The position numbers were made by a program, and so were the translations under genes. From Clostridiaceae bacterium (GTDB lineage: Bacteria; Bacillota; Clostridia; UBA1212; DUPL01), in contig JAAYLF010000256.1 in the NCBI GenBank assembly GCA_012522035.1, positions 1 through 25,936 of the forward strand: DNA of 25,936 nt, in the 5' to 3' direction. The notes under the pieces were generated by a model. It was not told the origin of the DNA. It worked only from the letters and a program-made list of their open reading frames with translations, and made no database searches. How positions within the stretch are numbered: the stretch's first letter is position 1; every line of letters begins with the position of its first letter. Below are positions 1-7,653 of this stretch, piece after piece.

Positions 1-4
1 ATGA

Positions 5-10
5 TATACT
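5..10 (+). promoter_or_regulatory. Possible -10 element upstream of the ABC importer genes
   Basis: TATACT lies about 60 bases before the ATG at 71 and resembles a sigma-A -10 box. Any -35 element would fall outside the window, so this is weak. No other convincing promoter is visible in the first 70 bases. Confidence 0.2.
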
Positions 11-70
11 AATTAAGCTATTCAATAAATTAGCGAATTAACATACTAAAGTGGAAGGGTTGTTATTAAC

Positions 71-904
71 ATGAAGAAAACATAGCTTATTGTAACTGTA
101 TTGATAATTTTATTGGCTTCTGCATGTACTCCAAACATTCAGAAAAACTTTGTAGTTCTTGAGGATTATTTTGCAGAAGAAGAATATGGAATTGGCTTCA
201 GAAATACAGATATTGCATTAGGCCTTGAGGTGCAAAAGCACCTTGACGAGATGTATGAAGACGGTACACTTGTTGAAATCTCGATGAAATGGTTTGGAAA
301 GGATACATATTTGAAAGATGCTGATTTTATTGAAGAAAGCCAGGCCCCTGAAGGTGACGATTCTCTAGAAAAGATATTGGAAAAAGGAAAACTTATTGTT
401 GGTCTTGATGACTCCTTCCCACCAATGGGATTCAGAGATGAAAAGAATAATATTGTGGGATATGATATTGACCTTGCCAAAGAAGTTGCAAAAAGAATGG
501 GTGTGGAACTCGTTCTTCAGCCAATAGACTGGGATTCAAAGGAACTTGAGCTTCAAAGCGGAAAGATTGACTGCATCTGGAACGGTATGACAATCACCGA
601 GGAAAGAGTTGAAGCAATGTACTTTGTAAAGCCATATATTGCAAACAGACAGATTGTGATTGTTGGTGAGAATTCAGATATAAAGACTAAAGCGGATTTA
701 ACGGGTAAAAAGATTGGTCTTCAGAAAGGTTCATCTGCATTGAATGCTGTTAAGGCTGATGATGTATATTCCAAGATTGGACAAATCATTGAATACCAGA
801 ACAATGTTGACGCATTCAATGATTTGAAAGTTGGAAGAATTGACGCTCTTGTAGTGGATGAAGTTGCAGGAAGATATATGATAGAAAAGGATAAAGATAA
901 ATAA
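71..904 (+). pseudogene. Polar amino-acid ABC transporter substrate-binding lipoprotein, circularly permuted, with amber codon 5
   Basis: This is a family-3 (GlnH/HisJ-like) extracellular binding protein, which captures an amino acid outside the membrane for the permease encoded next. A GGAAGG site precedes ATG 71. The reading frame starts M-K-K-T, meets TAG at 83-85, then continues into a lipoprotein signal (hydrophobic run, lipobox LASAC). A TTG at 101 would give an open frame of 267 codons, but it has no ribosome site and cuts the signal peptide. The domain order is unusual. Nt 146-328 encode what is normally the C-terminal end of the family (YGIGFR, helix, DGTL...KWFG). The usual N-terminal part follows from nt 362 (KLIVGLDDSFPPMGF, GYDIDLAKEVAKRMG, WNGMTITEER) and the protein stops after the helix VAGRYMIEK, where that C-terminal piece would normally come. 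The TAA stop overlaps the permease ATG (TAATG). It may be a decayed gene, a sequence error or a true permutation. Confidence 0.75.
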
Positions 905-1548
905 TGAATCTTTCTTATTTGGTAAGCATTTTTGGCCAGCTGTCAGATGGTCTGAAGTTTACTGTTGGACTTTTTTTCATAACCATAATATTCTCAGTAC
1001 CGCTTGGACTTATATTATCGTTTGTTAGAGTAGGTAGTCCTAAGATTATTCAGCGCATTTTAGGGGGTTATATCTGGCTTATGCGGGGTACCCCCCTTAT
1101 ACTTCAGCTATATTTCTTTTATTACGGCCTTTCATTGGTTACTACCATTCAGCTGGGCAGATTTAATGCAGCGATTGTTGCATTTATCCTGAACTATGCG
1201 GCCTACTTTTGTGAGATTTTCAGAGGCGGTCTGCTTGGTGTTAGCAAAGGTCAGTATGAGGCAGCAAAAGTGCTTGGTTTCAGTACTTTACAAACAAATG
1301 TAAGGATAGTAATACCACAGATGCTGAGAATAACACTGCCTTCAGTGGCAAATGAGTTTATAACCCTTGTTAAGGACACATCCCTTATAACAGTACTTGC
1401 AATTGATGAAATACTCAACCTTGCTAAAAAAATAGTCAACTCAGATGTTAACATATCCGCATATGCGGTTGTTGCGGTTTACTACCTGATCGCCACGTTT
1501 TTGCTGACAAAGCTTTTTGAATACCTTGAGAAAAAGTTTGCATTTTAG
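904..1548 (+). CDS. Amino-acid ABC transporter permease (HisM/GlnP type)
   Basis: This 214-residue inner-membrane permease forms the channel of a polar amino-acid importer. It has about five hydrophobic segments and the conserved cytoplasmic EAA loop, seen as GQYEAAKVLGFS, which docks the ATPase. The conserved MRGTPLILQL segment precedes it. Length and motifs fit the HisMQ/GlnP family, which normally works as a dimer. Its ATG shares bases with the stop codon of the binding-protein gene, so translation is probably coupled. The ATPase gene starts 16 bases after its stop. Substrate specificity cannot be read from the permease. Confidence 0.93.
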   Translation: MNLSYLVSIFGQLSDGLKFTVGLFFITIIFSVPLGLILSFVRVGSPKIIQRILGGYIWLMRGTPLILQLYFFYYGLSLVTTIQLGRFNAAIVAFILNYAAYFCEIFRGGLLGVSKGQYEAAKVLGFSTLQTNVRIVIPQMLRITLPSVANEFITLVKDTSLITVLAIDEILNLAKKIVNSDVNISAYAVVAVYYLIATFLLTKLFEYLEKKFAF

Positions 1549-1564
1549 AAAGGAGGGAGACGTT

Positions 1565-2323
1565 ATGGATAAAGGTGCGGTTATAAGTGTAAGAGGATTG
1601 TGCAAGAGTTTTGGAAAAACCAAAGTATTGAATAATATAAATTTTGATGTGTACAAAGGAGAAACCATTGCCATAATTGGTCCCTCCGGTGTGGGAAAAA
1701 GCACCATGCTCCGCTGTCTCATTAATCTTGAAAAAGCAGACGCAGGAAGTATCCTTATAGACGGAAAACATCTTGTCAAGGATGGACGTTATGAAAAAGA
1801 GAAGACTTGCAGAAAAATATGCTCCAAAATGGGCATGGTGTTTCAAAGTTTTCATCTGTTTCCACATCTGACAGTACTGGATAACCTGATATATGCTCCC
1901 AAGTATGTTAACAAGGAAGATGAGGCATCCGCCAAGGAAAGAGCAGATGAAATACTGAGAAAAGTAGGTCTTGCAGACAGAAAGGATACCATGCCTTCAC
2001 AGCTTTCAGGAGGTCAGCAGCAGAGAATTGCCATAGCCCGGGCTTTAATGATGAATCCTGAAATTCTTCTATTTGACGAACCCACATCGTCTCTTGATCC
2101 TCTATTGAAAAACGAAGTTCTATCTGTTATGAGGCAGCTTGCAGAAGAGAAGATGACTATGCTGGTTGTAACCCATGAAATGGGATTTGCAAAGGAAGTT
2201 GCGGACAGAGTTTTGTTTGTTTCAGAAGAAGGAATAATAGCAGATGATTTACCAGAGAAAATATTTAACTTGCCCTCTAATCCCATAATTAAGGAATTTA
2301 TATGCAGCATAAAAGCCGTGTGA
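1565..2323 (+). CDS. Amino-acid ABC transporter ATP-binding protein (GlnQ/ArtM type)
   Basis: This 252-residue ATPase powers the importer encoded just upstream. It shows Walker A GPSGVGKST, the ABC signature LSGGQQQR, Walker B ILLFDEPTSSLDP and the switch histidine in VVTHEM, in the usual order and spacing. I place the start at ATG 1565 because an AGGAGGGAG site lies just upstream. The longer open frame from 1517 would overlap the permease gene. A short insertion near RYEKEKTCRK between Walker A and the Q-loop makes it slightly longer than the usual 240 residues. The stop codon lies inside the stem of the operon terminator. Confidence 0.95.
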   Translation: MDKGAVISVRGLCKSFGKTKVLNNINFDVYKGETIAIIGPSGVGKSTMLRCLINLEKADAGSILIDGKHLVKDGRYEKEKTCRKICSKMGMVFQSFHLFPHLTVLDNLIYAPKYVNKEDEASAKERADEILRKVGLADRKDTMPSQLSGGQQQRIAIARALMMNPEILLFDEPTSSLDPLLKNEVLSVMRQLAEEKMTMLVVTHEMGFAKEVADRVLFVSEEGIIADDLPEKIFNLPSNPIIKEFICSIKAV

Positions 2324-2338
2324 AAACACGGTTTTTTT
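2316..2338 (+). terminator. Rho-independent terminator of the amino-acid ABC operon
   Basis: The stem CCGTGT / ACACGG closes a GAAA loop and is followed by seven T. The left arm overlaps the last codon and stop of the ATPase gene. Confidence 0.9.
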
Positions 2339-2359
2339 ATATCCTTAACATTTTTTTTA

Positions 2360-2387
2360 TTGACAGAATATAATTAAGTTGTATAAT
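2360..2387 (+). promoter_or_regulatory. Sigma-A-type promoter of the metal-resistance operon
   Basis: A perfect -35 TTGACA (2360-2365) and a perfect -10 TATAAT (2382-2387) are separated by 16 bases. The predicted transcription start falls at the left edge of the operator that follows, so a bound repressor would block initiation. Confidence 0.85.
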
Positions 2388-2393
2388 AATATT

Positions 2394-2417
2394 ACATATG
2401 AACAGATGTTCATATGT
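2394..2417 (+). promoter_or_regulatory. ArsR/SmtB-family operator (11-2-11 inverted repeat)
   Basis: ACATATGAACA, then GA, then TGTTCATATGT form a perfect 11-base inverted repeat with a two-base spacer. The core TGAACA-N2-TGTTCA has the form of known SmtB/CadC/ZiaR operators. It lies just after the -10 box and 24 bases before the repressor gene, so autorepression relieved by metal is the likely logic. Confidence 0.85.
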
Positions 2418-2440
2418 TAAGATGATATAGAGGTGATGAA

Positions 2441-2791
2441 ATGGATAATCCAACATGCAGTTGTTTTCTATTACATGAGGATGTAGTTGAGAAAGTAAAA
2501 AAAGCTCTGCCTGACGATAACAAGCTAATGGATTTGGCTGATTTGTTCAAAGTTTTTGGTGACAGTACGAGAATAAAGATACTTTACCTGCTGTCAGTAG
2601 AGGAGATGTGTGTGTGCGACATTGCCAATCTCATAGGGCTAAGTCAGTCGGCCATTTCCCACCAGCTTAGGGTTCTAAAGCAGGCAAAACTTGTGAAATA
2701 CAGAAGGGATGGAAAAGTAGTTTTTTATTCTTTGGATGATGATCATGTAAGTTCAATAATAAAACAAGGTTTGGAACATATAAACGAATAG
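2441..2791 (+). CDS. cadC: ArsR/SmtB-family metal-sensing repressor (CadC type)
   Basis: This 116-residue winged-helix repressor should release DNA when it binds Cd, Pb or Zn. Both classical metal sites can be seen. Cysteines 6 and 8 near the N-terminus together with C57-V-C59-D in helix 3 resemble the CadC thiolate site. D100-x-H102 and H113-x-x-E116 in the last helix match, in spacing, the alpha-5 zinc site of SmtB. The recognition helix reads SQSAISHQLRVLKQAKLV. The start has AGGTGA upstream at 2431-2436. It is the first gene of an operon with an HMA protein and a P-type ATPase and is preceded by its own operator. The metal range inferred is Cd/Pb/Zn; which of them acts in vivo is not shown. 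Confidence 0.92.
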   Translation: MDNPTCSCFLLHEDVVEKVKKALPDDNKLMDLADLFKVFGDSTRIKILYLLSVEEMCVCDIANLIGLSQSAISHQLRVLKQAKLVKYRRDGKVVFYSLDDDHVSSIIKQGLEHINE

Positions 2792-2806
2792 AGTGGAGGA
2801 AATAGT

Positions 2807-3025
2807 ATGAGAAAGACACTGACTCTGCAAAATCTGGGATGTGCATCCTGTGCAGATAAAATGGAAAGAAGAATAAGTAAAATAGATGGAGTTATTAGTG
2901 CAAGCATAAGCTTTGCTGCACAAAAGTTGTTTTTGGAAGTTGAAGAAGGGAAGTTTGAAAAAGTTGTAGAAAAGGCACAGCAAGTATGCAGAAAGATAGA
3001 ACCTGATTGCAGGATTGTATATTAA
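2807..3025 (+). CDS. Free-standing HMA heavy-metal-binding protein
   Basis: This 72-residue protein is a single heavy-metal-associated (ferredoxin-like) domain with the metal motif GCASCA, a CxxC pair near residues 12-15. It probably hands metal to the ATPase encoded next. In many CadA proteins this domain forms the N-terminus of the ATPase; here it is a separate gene. A GGAGG site at 2795-2799 lies seven bases before the ATG. Its TAA stop is one base from the ATPase ATG, which suggests translational coupling. There is no signal peptide, so it is cytoplasmic. Confidence 0.88.
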   Translation: MRKTLTLQNLGCASCADKMERRISKIDGVISASISFAAQKLFLEVEEGKFEKVVEKAQQVCRKIEPDCRIVY

Positions 3026-3026
3026 C

Positions 3027-4874
3027 ATGACAAAGCGTCAGAAAATTGATATTGCAGTTATAATTGCAACTGCAATAGGTCTGTTTATACTTTTGATTGT
3101 GCCTGTAGACAACTCTGTTAAAATATTCCCGTACATAGCTATATACCTGTTGATAGGTTATGAAATTCTTTTTAAAGCAGGTAGAAACATAATTAATGGA
3201 GAAATATTTGATGAAAACTTTCTTATGAGTATTGCAACCATAGGGGCTTTTGCAATAGCTGAGTATCCTGAGGCAGTATCAGTTATGCTGTTTTACAGAG
3301 TGGGTGAATTTTTTCAGGATTACGTCCTGGATAAATCGAGAAAGTCCATTTCCAAACTTGTGGATATAAAGCAGGATTATGCCAATGTGGATGTAAATGG
3401 AGAACTGATAAAAAAAGATCCTCATGAGATAAATGTTGGAGATATTATATATGTAAAACCAGGAGAAAGAATACCTTTGGATGGAGTAATTGTGGATGGG
3501 TCTTCTTCTGTGGATGCAAGTGCACTTACAGGAGAATCAATGCCTAAAGATATGACAAAAGGAGACAGTGTGTTGTCAGGTTGTATAAACCTTAGTGGTC
3601 TTCTAGTAATAAAAGTTGAAAAGCCCTACACTGACTCCAATGCATCAAAAATTTTGGAACTGGTGGAATATGCATCTGCAAAGAAAGCAAGAACTGAAAA
3701 GTTCATAACCCGTTTTGCAAGAATCTATACTCCTGTAGTGGTAATTGCTGCTGCTATTCTTGCAGTACTCCCACCACTGCTTGTTCAGGATGTGTCCTTT
3801 AAGGATTGGATACACAGAGCCCTCATTTTCCTTGTGGTTTCATGTCCTTGTGCCCTTGTAATATCAATCCCCCTTGGATTCTTTGGTGGAATAGGACGCG
3901 CTTCGAAAAGAGGCATACTGGTTAAAGGCGGCAACCACCTTGAAAACATGGCTTTGGTTGATACAATAGTGTTTGACAAAACAGGAACACTAACAGAAGG
4001 ATCCTTTGAAGTGTCGCAAATTGTACCGAGGAACTCAACAAAGGAAGAACTCCTTCGGGTCTGTGCCCATGCCGAGAGTTTTTCTAATCATCCAATAACC
4101 GAATCGATAATAAAAATGTACGGAAAGGAACCGGATACAAGAAAAGCAAGAAATGTAGAAGAAATTGCAGGCCACGGCATAAAGGCAATATTTGAAGACG
4201 AGTTGGTTCTAGTCGGCAATGACAAGTTGATGCAGAAGCATGGAATAAAATACGACAGTGTGGATGAGGTTGGTACCGTTGTACATGCGGCAAAAGGGTC
4301 AGTATACCTTGGATATGTAGTTGTATCCGACAAAATTAAACCTGACTCCAAAAGTGCGGTTGAAAATCTTAAAAAAGGAGGAGTACGAAATCTGGTCTTG
4401 CTGACTGGTGACTCTGAGAAGACTGCCGTACATGTAGCAAAGGAAATAGGTATAAGTAATGTATACTCTTCCCTACTGCCTCAAGACAAAGTGAGTATTG
4501 TGGAAAAACTGCTTGAAGGGATGGGGAAAAAGAAAACTCTTTCTTTTGTAGGAGACGGTATGAATGATGCTCCTGTACTGATGAGAGCTGATGTTGGTAT
4601 CGCAATGGGGGCCCTTGGTTCTGACAGCGCTATTGAAGCTGCTGACATAGTAATAATGGATGACAAACCGTCCAAAATACCTGAGGCAATAAGAATAGCA
4701 AAAAAGACAGTCAGAATAGTAAAACAGAACATTACAATTGCCCTGTTTGTGAAAATTCTTGTTCTTTTGCTTGGTGCCTTTGGTTTTGCAAATATGTGGG
4801 CAGCGGTATTTGCCGATGTAGGCGTATCAATAATAACCATTCTTAATGCTGTACGGGTATACAAAGGTTACTGA
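3027..4874 (+). CDS. cadA: Zn/Cd/Pb-exporting P1B-type ATPase
   Basis: This 615-residue heavy-metal efflux pump of the inner membrane has all the P1B landmarks in order: the actuator TGES, the transmembrane metal motif CPC at residues 273-275, the phosphorylated aspartate in DKTGT (D317), the class-specific NHP in the nucleotide domain, and GDGMNDAP. The last membrane segment contains FADVGVSIITILNAVRV, whose aspartate is typical of the Zn/Cd/Pb subgroup (P1B-2). No N-terminal HMA domain is fused, because that domain is encoded by the preceding gene. I chose ATG 3027, one base after the HMA stop. Regulation should follow the CadC-type operator upstream. Its 3' end faces the HAD gene with one base between them and no visible terminator. 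Zn-preferring (ZntA-like) activity is an alternative to Cd. Confidence 0.93.
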   Translation: MTKRQKIDIAVIIATAIGLFILLIVPVDNSVKIFPYIAIYLLIGYEILFKAGRNIINGEIFDENFLMSIATIGAFAIAEYPEAVSVMLFYRVGEFFQDYVLDKSRKSISKLVDIKQDYANVDVNGELIKKDPHEINVGDIIYVKPGERIPLDGVIVDGSSSVDASALTGESMPKDMTKGDSVLSGCINLSGLLVIKVEKPYTDSNASKILELVEYASAKKARTEKFITRFARIYTPVVVIAAAILAVLPPLLVQDVSFKDWIHRALIFLVVSCPCALVISIPLGFFGGIGRASKRGILVKGGNHLENMALVDTIVFDKTGTLTEGSFEVSQIVPRNSTKEELLRVCAHAESFSNHPITESIIKMYGKEPDTRKARNVEEIAGHGIKAIFEDELVLVGNDKLMQKHGIKYDSVDEVGTVVHAAKGSVYLGYVVVSDKIKPDSKSAVENLKKGGVRNLVLLTGDSEKTAVHVAKEIGISNVYSSLLPQDKVSIVEKLLEGMGKKKTLSFVGDGMNDAPVLMRADVGIAMGALGSDSAIEAADIVIMDDKPSKIPEAIRIAKKTVRIVKQNITIALFVKILVLLLGAFGFANMWAAVFADVGVSIITILNAVRVYKGY

Positions 4875-4875
4875 T

Positions 4876-5493
4876 TCATTTAAGCAAATCCAAAAGGAAA
4901 ATAAGTTCATTGGCTGTGAGGTCTGCTCCCGCAGCCAATAATTTTTCTTCATCAAGAGAGCTTGTGATACCGACACAAACCATGCCACATGCCTTGGCTG
5001 CTTTTATGCCGCTTACTGAATCTTCCACAACCAGACATTCTTCATAATTCAAGCCCATTCCTTTTGACGCTTTCATAAAGATTTCAGGATCAGGTTTGTT
5101 TTTTGTAACTTTACTGCCAGTGATTATATAATCAAAAGTATCTTCAGAAAGACCCAATGCTTTTATATTTGCCGTAACTTTTATATCTGCAGCACCGGAT
5201 GCAATTGATACCTTATATCCTCTTTTCTTCAATTTGCTCACTGTTTCAAAGACATCCGGCATGACAGCGTTTTCCTTCTCAATCATTTCAGCATATATCT
5301 CGTTTGCCCTGTCTTTCATTTTTTCATTGTAAGGATATCCATACTTCATGGAAACATTTCCAAAGAAATGTACCTCATCCATCCCGATATATGGCAAAAA
5401 GTCGCTTGGTAATGTATCTATCCCAAATTCCTTGAAAGCTTTTACAGACGCCTTGAACATGACGGGTTCTGAATCTATTAAGACCCCGTCCAT
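4876..5493 (-). CDS. HAD-superfamily hydrolase (beta-phosphoglucomutase-like), nucleophile missing
   Basis: The 205-residue frame belongs to the HAD subfamily of beta-phosphoglucomutases and sugar-phosphate phosphatases. Three motifs are present: the serine in SIASG (S99), the lysine in TKNKPDP (K133) and the acidic pair in VVEDSVSG (E157, D158). Motif I should read VIFDMDGV, with the first aspartate as the nucleophile. Here translation can start only at the methionine of MDGV, and the codons just upstream read V-I-F-H in frame, with CAT where GAT is expected. A TAA at 5509-5511 closes that frame. The first beta strand and the nucleophile are therefore absent, and the product should be catalytically dead or the gene decayed. 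AAGGAG sits 11 bases before the ATG. It follows the broken glycosidase gene by 38 bases and is probably in the same operon. Confidence 0.75.
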   Translation of the reverse strand: MDGVLIDSEPVMFKASVKAFKEFGIDTLPSDFLPYIGMDEVHFFGNVSMKYGYPYNEKMKDRANEIYAEMIEKENAVMPDVFETVSKLKKRGYKVSIASGAADIKVTANIKALGLSEDTFDYIITGSKVTKNKPDPEIFMKASKGMGLNYEECLVVEDSVSGIKAAKACGMVCVGITSSLDEEKLLAAGADLTANELIFLLDLLK

Positions 5494-5531
5494 ATGAAAT
5501 ATTACTCCTTATATATCACTATTTAGCAAAT

Positions 5532-6878
5532 CTAATTCCCTTTCCAGTTAATACAAAGTATTGTTGATTGATATCCATCTAGCAAGAAGTTTATGGTTTG
5601 ACCGTCACATTTTTCAAATGAGTTTTCCAAAGGATTGTATATTTTCAAGTCACATTCCTTATTCAGTTTTATAGTTACTTCAGCTTTGTTCCTGTTGGTG
5701 TTTACTAAAAGAACAACTTTGTCAAACCCAATATTGACATTGTTCCTGGACTTTACAACTACTCCCCTGCCAGAATCAATCTCGATATCTTTACTTGTAC
5801 TGTTTTTTATTATCCTTGCAATTTCTTCAATCTTATCCACAATCATCACGTTTTCTCCTGTGGATAACTTTTCTATTTCTTCCTTCACCATTTCACTTGC
5901 TTCATGAAACAGTATTTTAGCTCCATCTTTTGCCAGAGTATCAAGCATGTTATATAGAACATCTGGAAGACTTAGTATTCTTGGAAGGACAATATGTGAA
6001 TACGTGCTGCCTGATTCTGCAATGGCATTTGCATCCAAACAATCAAACTCCACTTGATTGTTTAGAAGTTCATATATTATCCCTCTCCAGCTCTCTTCCA
6101 GCTTTAATGCTCCAATGCCGTATTCCCTTTGGTCAAGCTGCTTGTCTGAGCCTTTTATTGACACCCAAACACTTTCAATGGGATAGTATATGGCTGTGGA
6201 AATCTCTTCACTTCCCCCATCAAACATACTGCACAGTCTTGCTACGAAAGTGTTGAATATACGGTTTTCTTCATCAGTTATTACAGTGTCGCTGTAATAT
6301 GATGTAAATGTGTTCACACCCAGAGCAAACTGGGTTGCGCATGAGCCTATCATCATTTGCAGATCTATAGGCATCTTCGCCGCACCTGTCATATGTCCGG
6401 ATGCTTCCGTCATGACATTTTGTTTCTTATGCCATTTTGCAGAGGAACTTATGAGTTTTGGGGTTTGTGCGCATTTCAACACTTCTTCTGGTATTGTGGT
6501 CAGCATATCGATTCCCGGTATGCCCATTTTTCCAATCAGCCTGAACACATTCCCTTCATATATTCCATGATGCAGTATGTTTTCTTCAAGAAGCAAATGT
6601 CCTGAAAAGTGCACTTTTTTATTCTCGCAATAGTCGCCTATTTGCTTGAAATACGCTTCATAGTACAAATCGGACAATAAAGAATTGTAATCCAATCGAA
6701 TCTTTTGGGCTTTATTGTTTGTTCCTGCAAACAAATAGTGTAGATTCTCATATATGTCATATCCATATCGGATAGAGAACTCATCTCTCACAAAAGTATC
6801 CCAATTAACAACAGGAAGTAAAGGGATGGAATCATCATATGGATCATCCACTCGGGATGGATAAAGGCCTCTATTCAA
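5532..6878 (-). pseudogene. GH106-like glycoside hydrolase, C-terminal part after a frameshift
   Basis: This is the second part of a glycosidase of about 706 residues whose first part is encoded at 6875-7648. It begins in the middle of the TIM barrel (PLLPVVNWDTFVRDEFSIRYGYDI), continues through the barrel (SGHLLLEENI, MTEASGHMTG) and ends in a beta-sandwich-like region (KVVLLVNTNRNKAEVTI). The TTG that could open this frame has no ribosome binding site, so it is not an independent gene. One extra G in the GG pair at 6883-6884 would fuse the two frames, giving ...DEPSYMGYLNRGLYPS. The family assignment rests on general similarity to large uncharacterised GH106-related enzymes. The substrate is unknown. 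Confidence 0.7.
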
Positions 6879-7648
6879 ATAACCATATAGGAAGGTTCAT
6901 CGGTAAAATAGGCTTCAATATGATTGCCATACAAGTCCCCTACTGCTTCTGTATACTTTTCGTAAGTGTTTGAGATAAATTCCCTTACTGCATCTTTTGA
7001 CGCGACACTTATGTATCTTCTGGATGCATGCACATTATGTTGTGCATGAGTGCCTTCGTATAAGTGTTTTGTTTGAAAGTAGCAGACAAGGGATGTTTCT
7101 TTTGGTGTATAGAAGAGAGTATGATTTCCGTCCAGATACTCCTCAAGTGAGATCCTCTCCCCTATTATTGCATCCACATAGATATCTTCAGGTTTGGAAA
7201 ACAGTTCTTGATAATCCGGTTCCTTTTTGCTTTCACTGATAGGAAAAGCAAAGGCAGTGAGAAAGTCATGGTTCTTTGTCTTTTTAATGACAATTTCATT
7301 TCCTGCATCAACCTTTAACAAAGTGGCACACAAGGCTTTTGCCTCATATTCTTTACCAGCCTTTAAGGTAAGGCCTCCTGCAGTACCGCTGGGATATCCG
7401 AGTTCATCGTATATCCAGACCCTCATGCCTATTTCCTTTGCATATCTTACAACCTGGCTGAAGGTATTAATGTATTCAGGATTTGACATATAATCGTCAA
7501 AGGCTACGTTTGTAACAACACCTCCGTAGCCTTTGTTTTTCAAATCCATCAATCTCCTCTTTGCATGGTTAATATCCATGCAAAGGCGGTGATCTATTTT
7601 CAATACTCTATATATGTTATCAGGATTGTCTAATGAGATTGGTTTCAT
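6875..7648 (-). pseudogene. GH106-like glycoside hydrolase, N-terminal part before a frameshift
   Basis: This frame encodes the first 257 residues of a TIM-barrel glycosidase. The segment VWIYDELGYPSGTAGG is a hallmark of GH106-related enzymes, and EAYFTDEPS near the end is a barrel strand carrying likely active-site acids. The frame then runs into TGA (6875-6877), four bases past the point where the continuing frame opens. No signal peptide is present, so the enzyme would act in the cytoplasm on imported oligosaccharides. The ATG lies five bases after the stop of the corrinoid-protein gene, without a clear ribosome site, which points to translational coupling. The lesion may be real or a miscounted G run. 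Confidence 0.72.
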
Positions 7649-7653
7649 GACAA

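Noticed and set aside
83..85. Pyrrolysine or full UAG reassignment
   Set aside because: TAG ends several intact genes in this window directly before other genes or their ribosome sites, and no pyl genes are visible; a signal peptide is not a plausible pyrrolysine site.
101..904. TTG 101 as the true start of the binding protein
   Set aside because: There is no ribosome site upstream of it, and the signal peptide would lose its charged start; the ATG at 71 has both.
1448..1867. Minus-strand open frame of 139 codons across the permease and ATPase genes
   Set aside because: It is a shadow of conserved genes on the plus strand.
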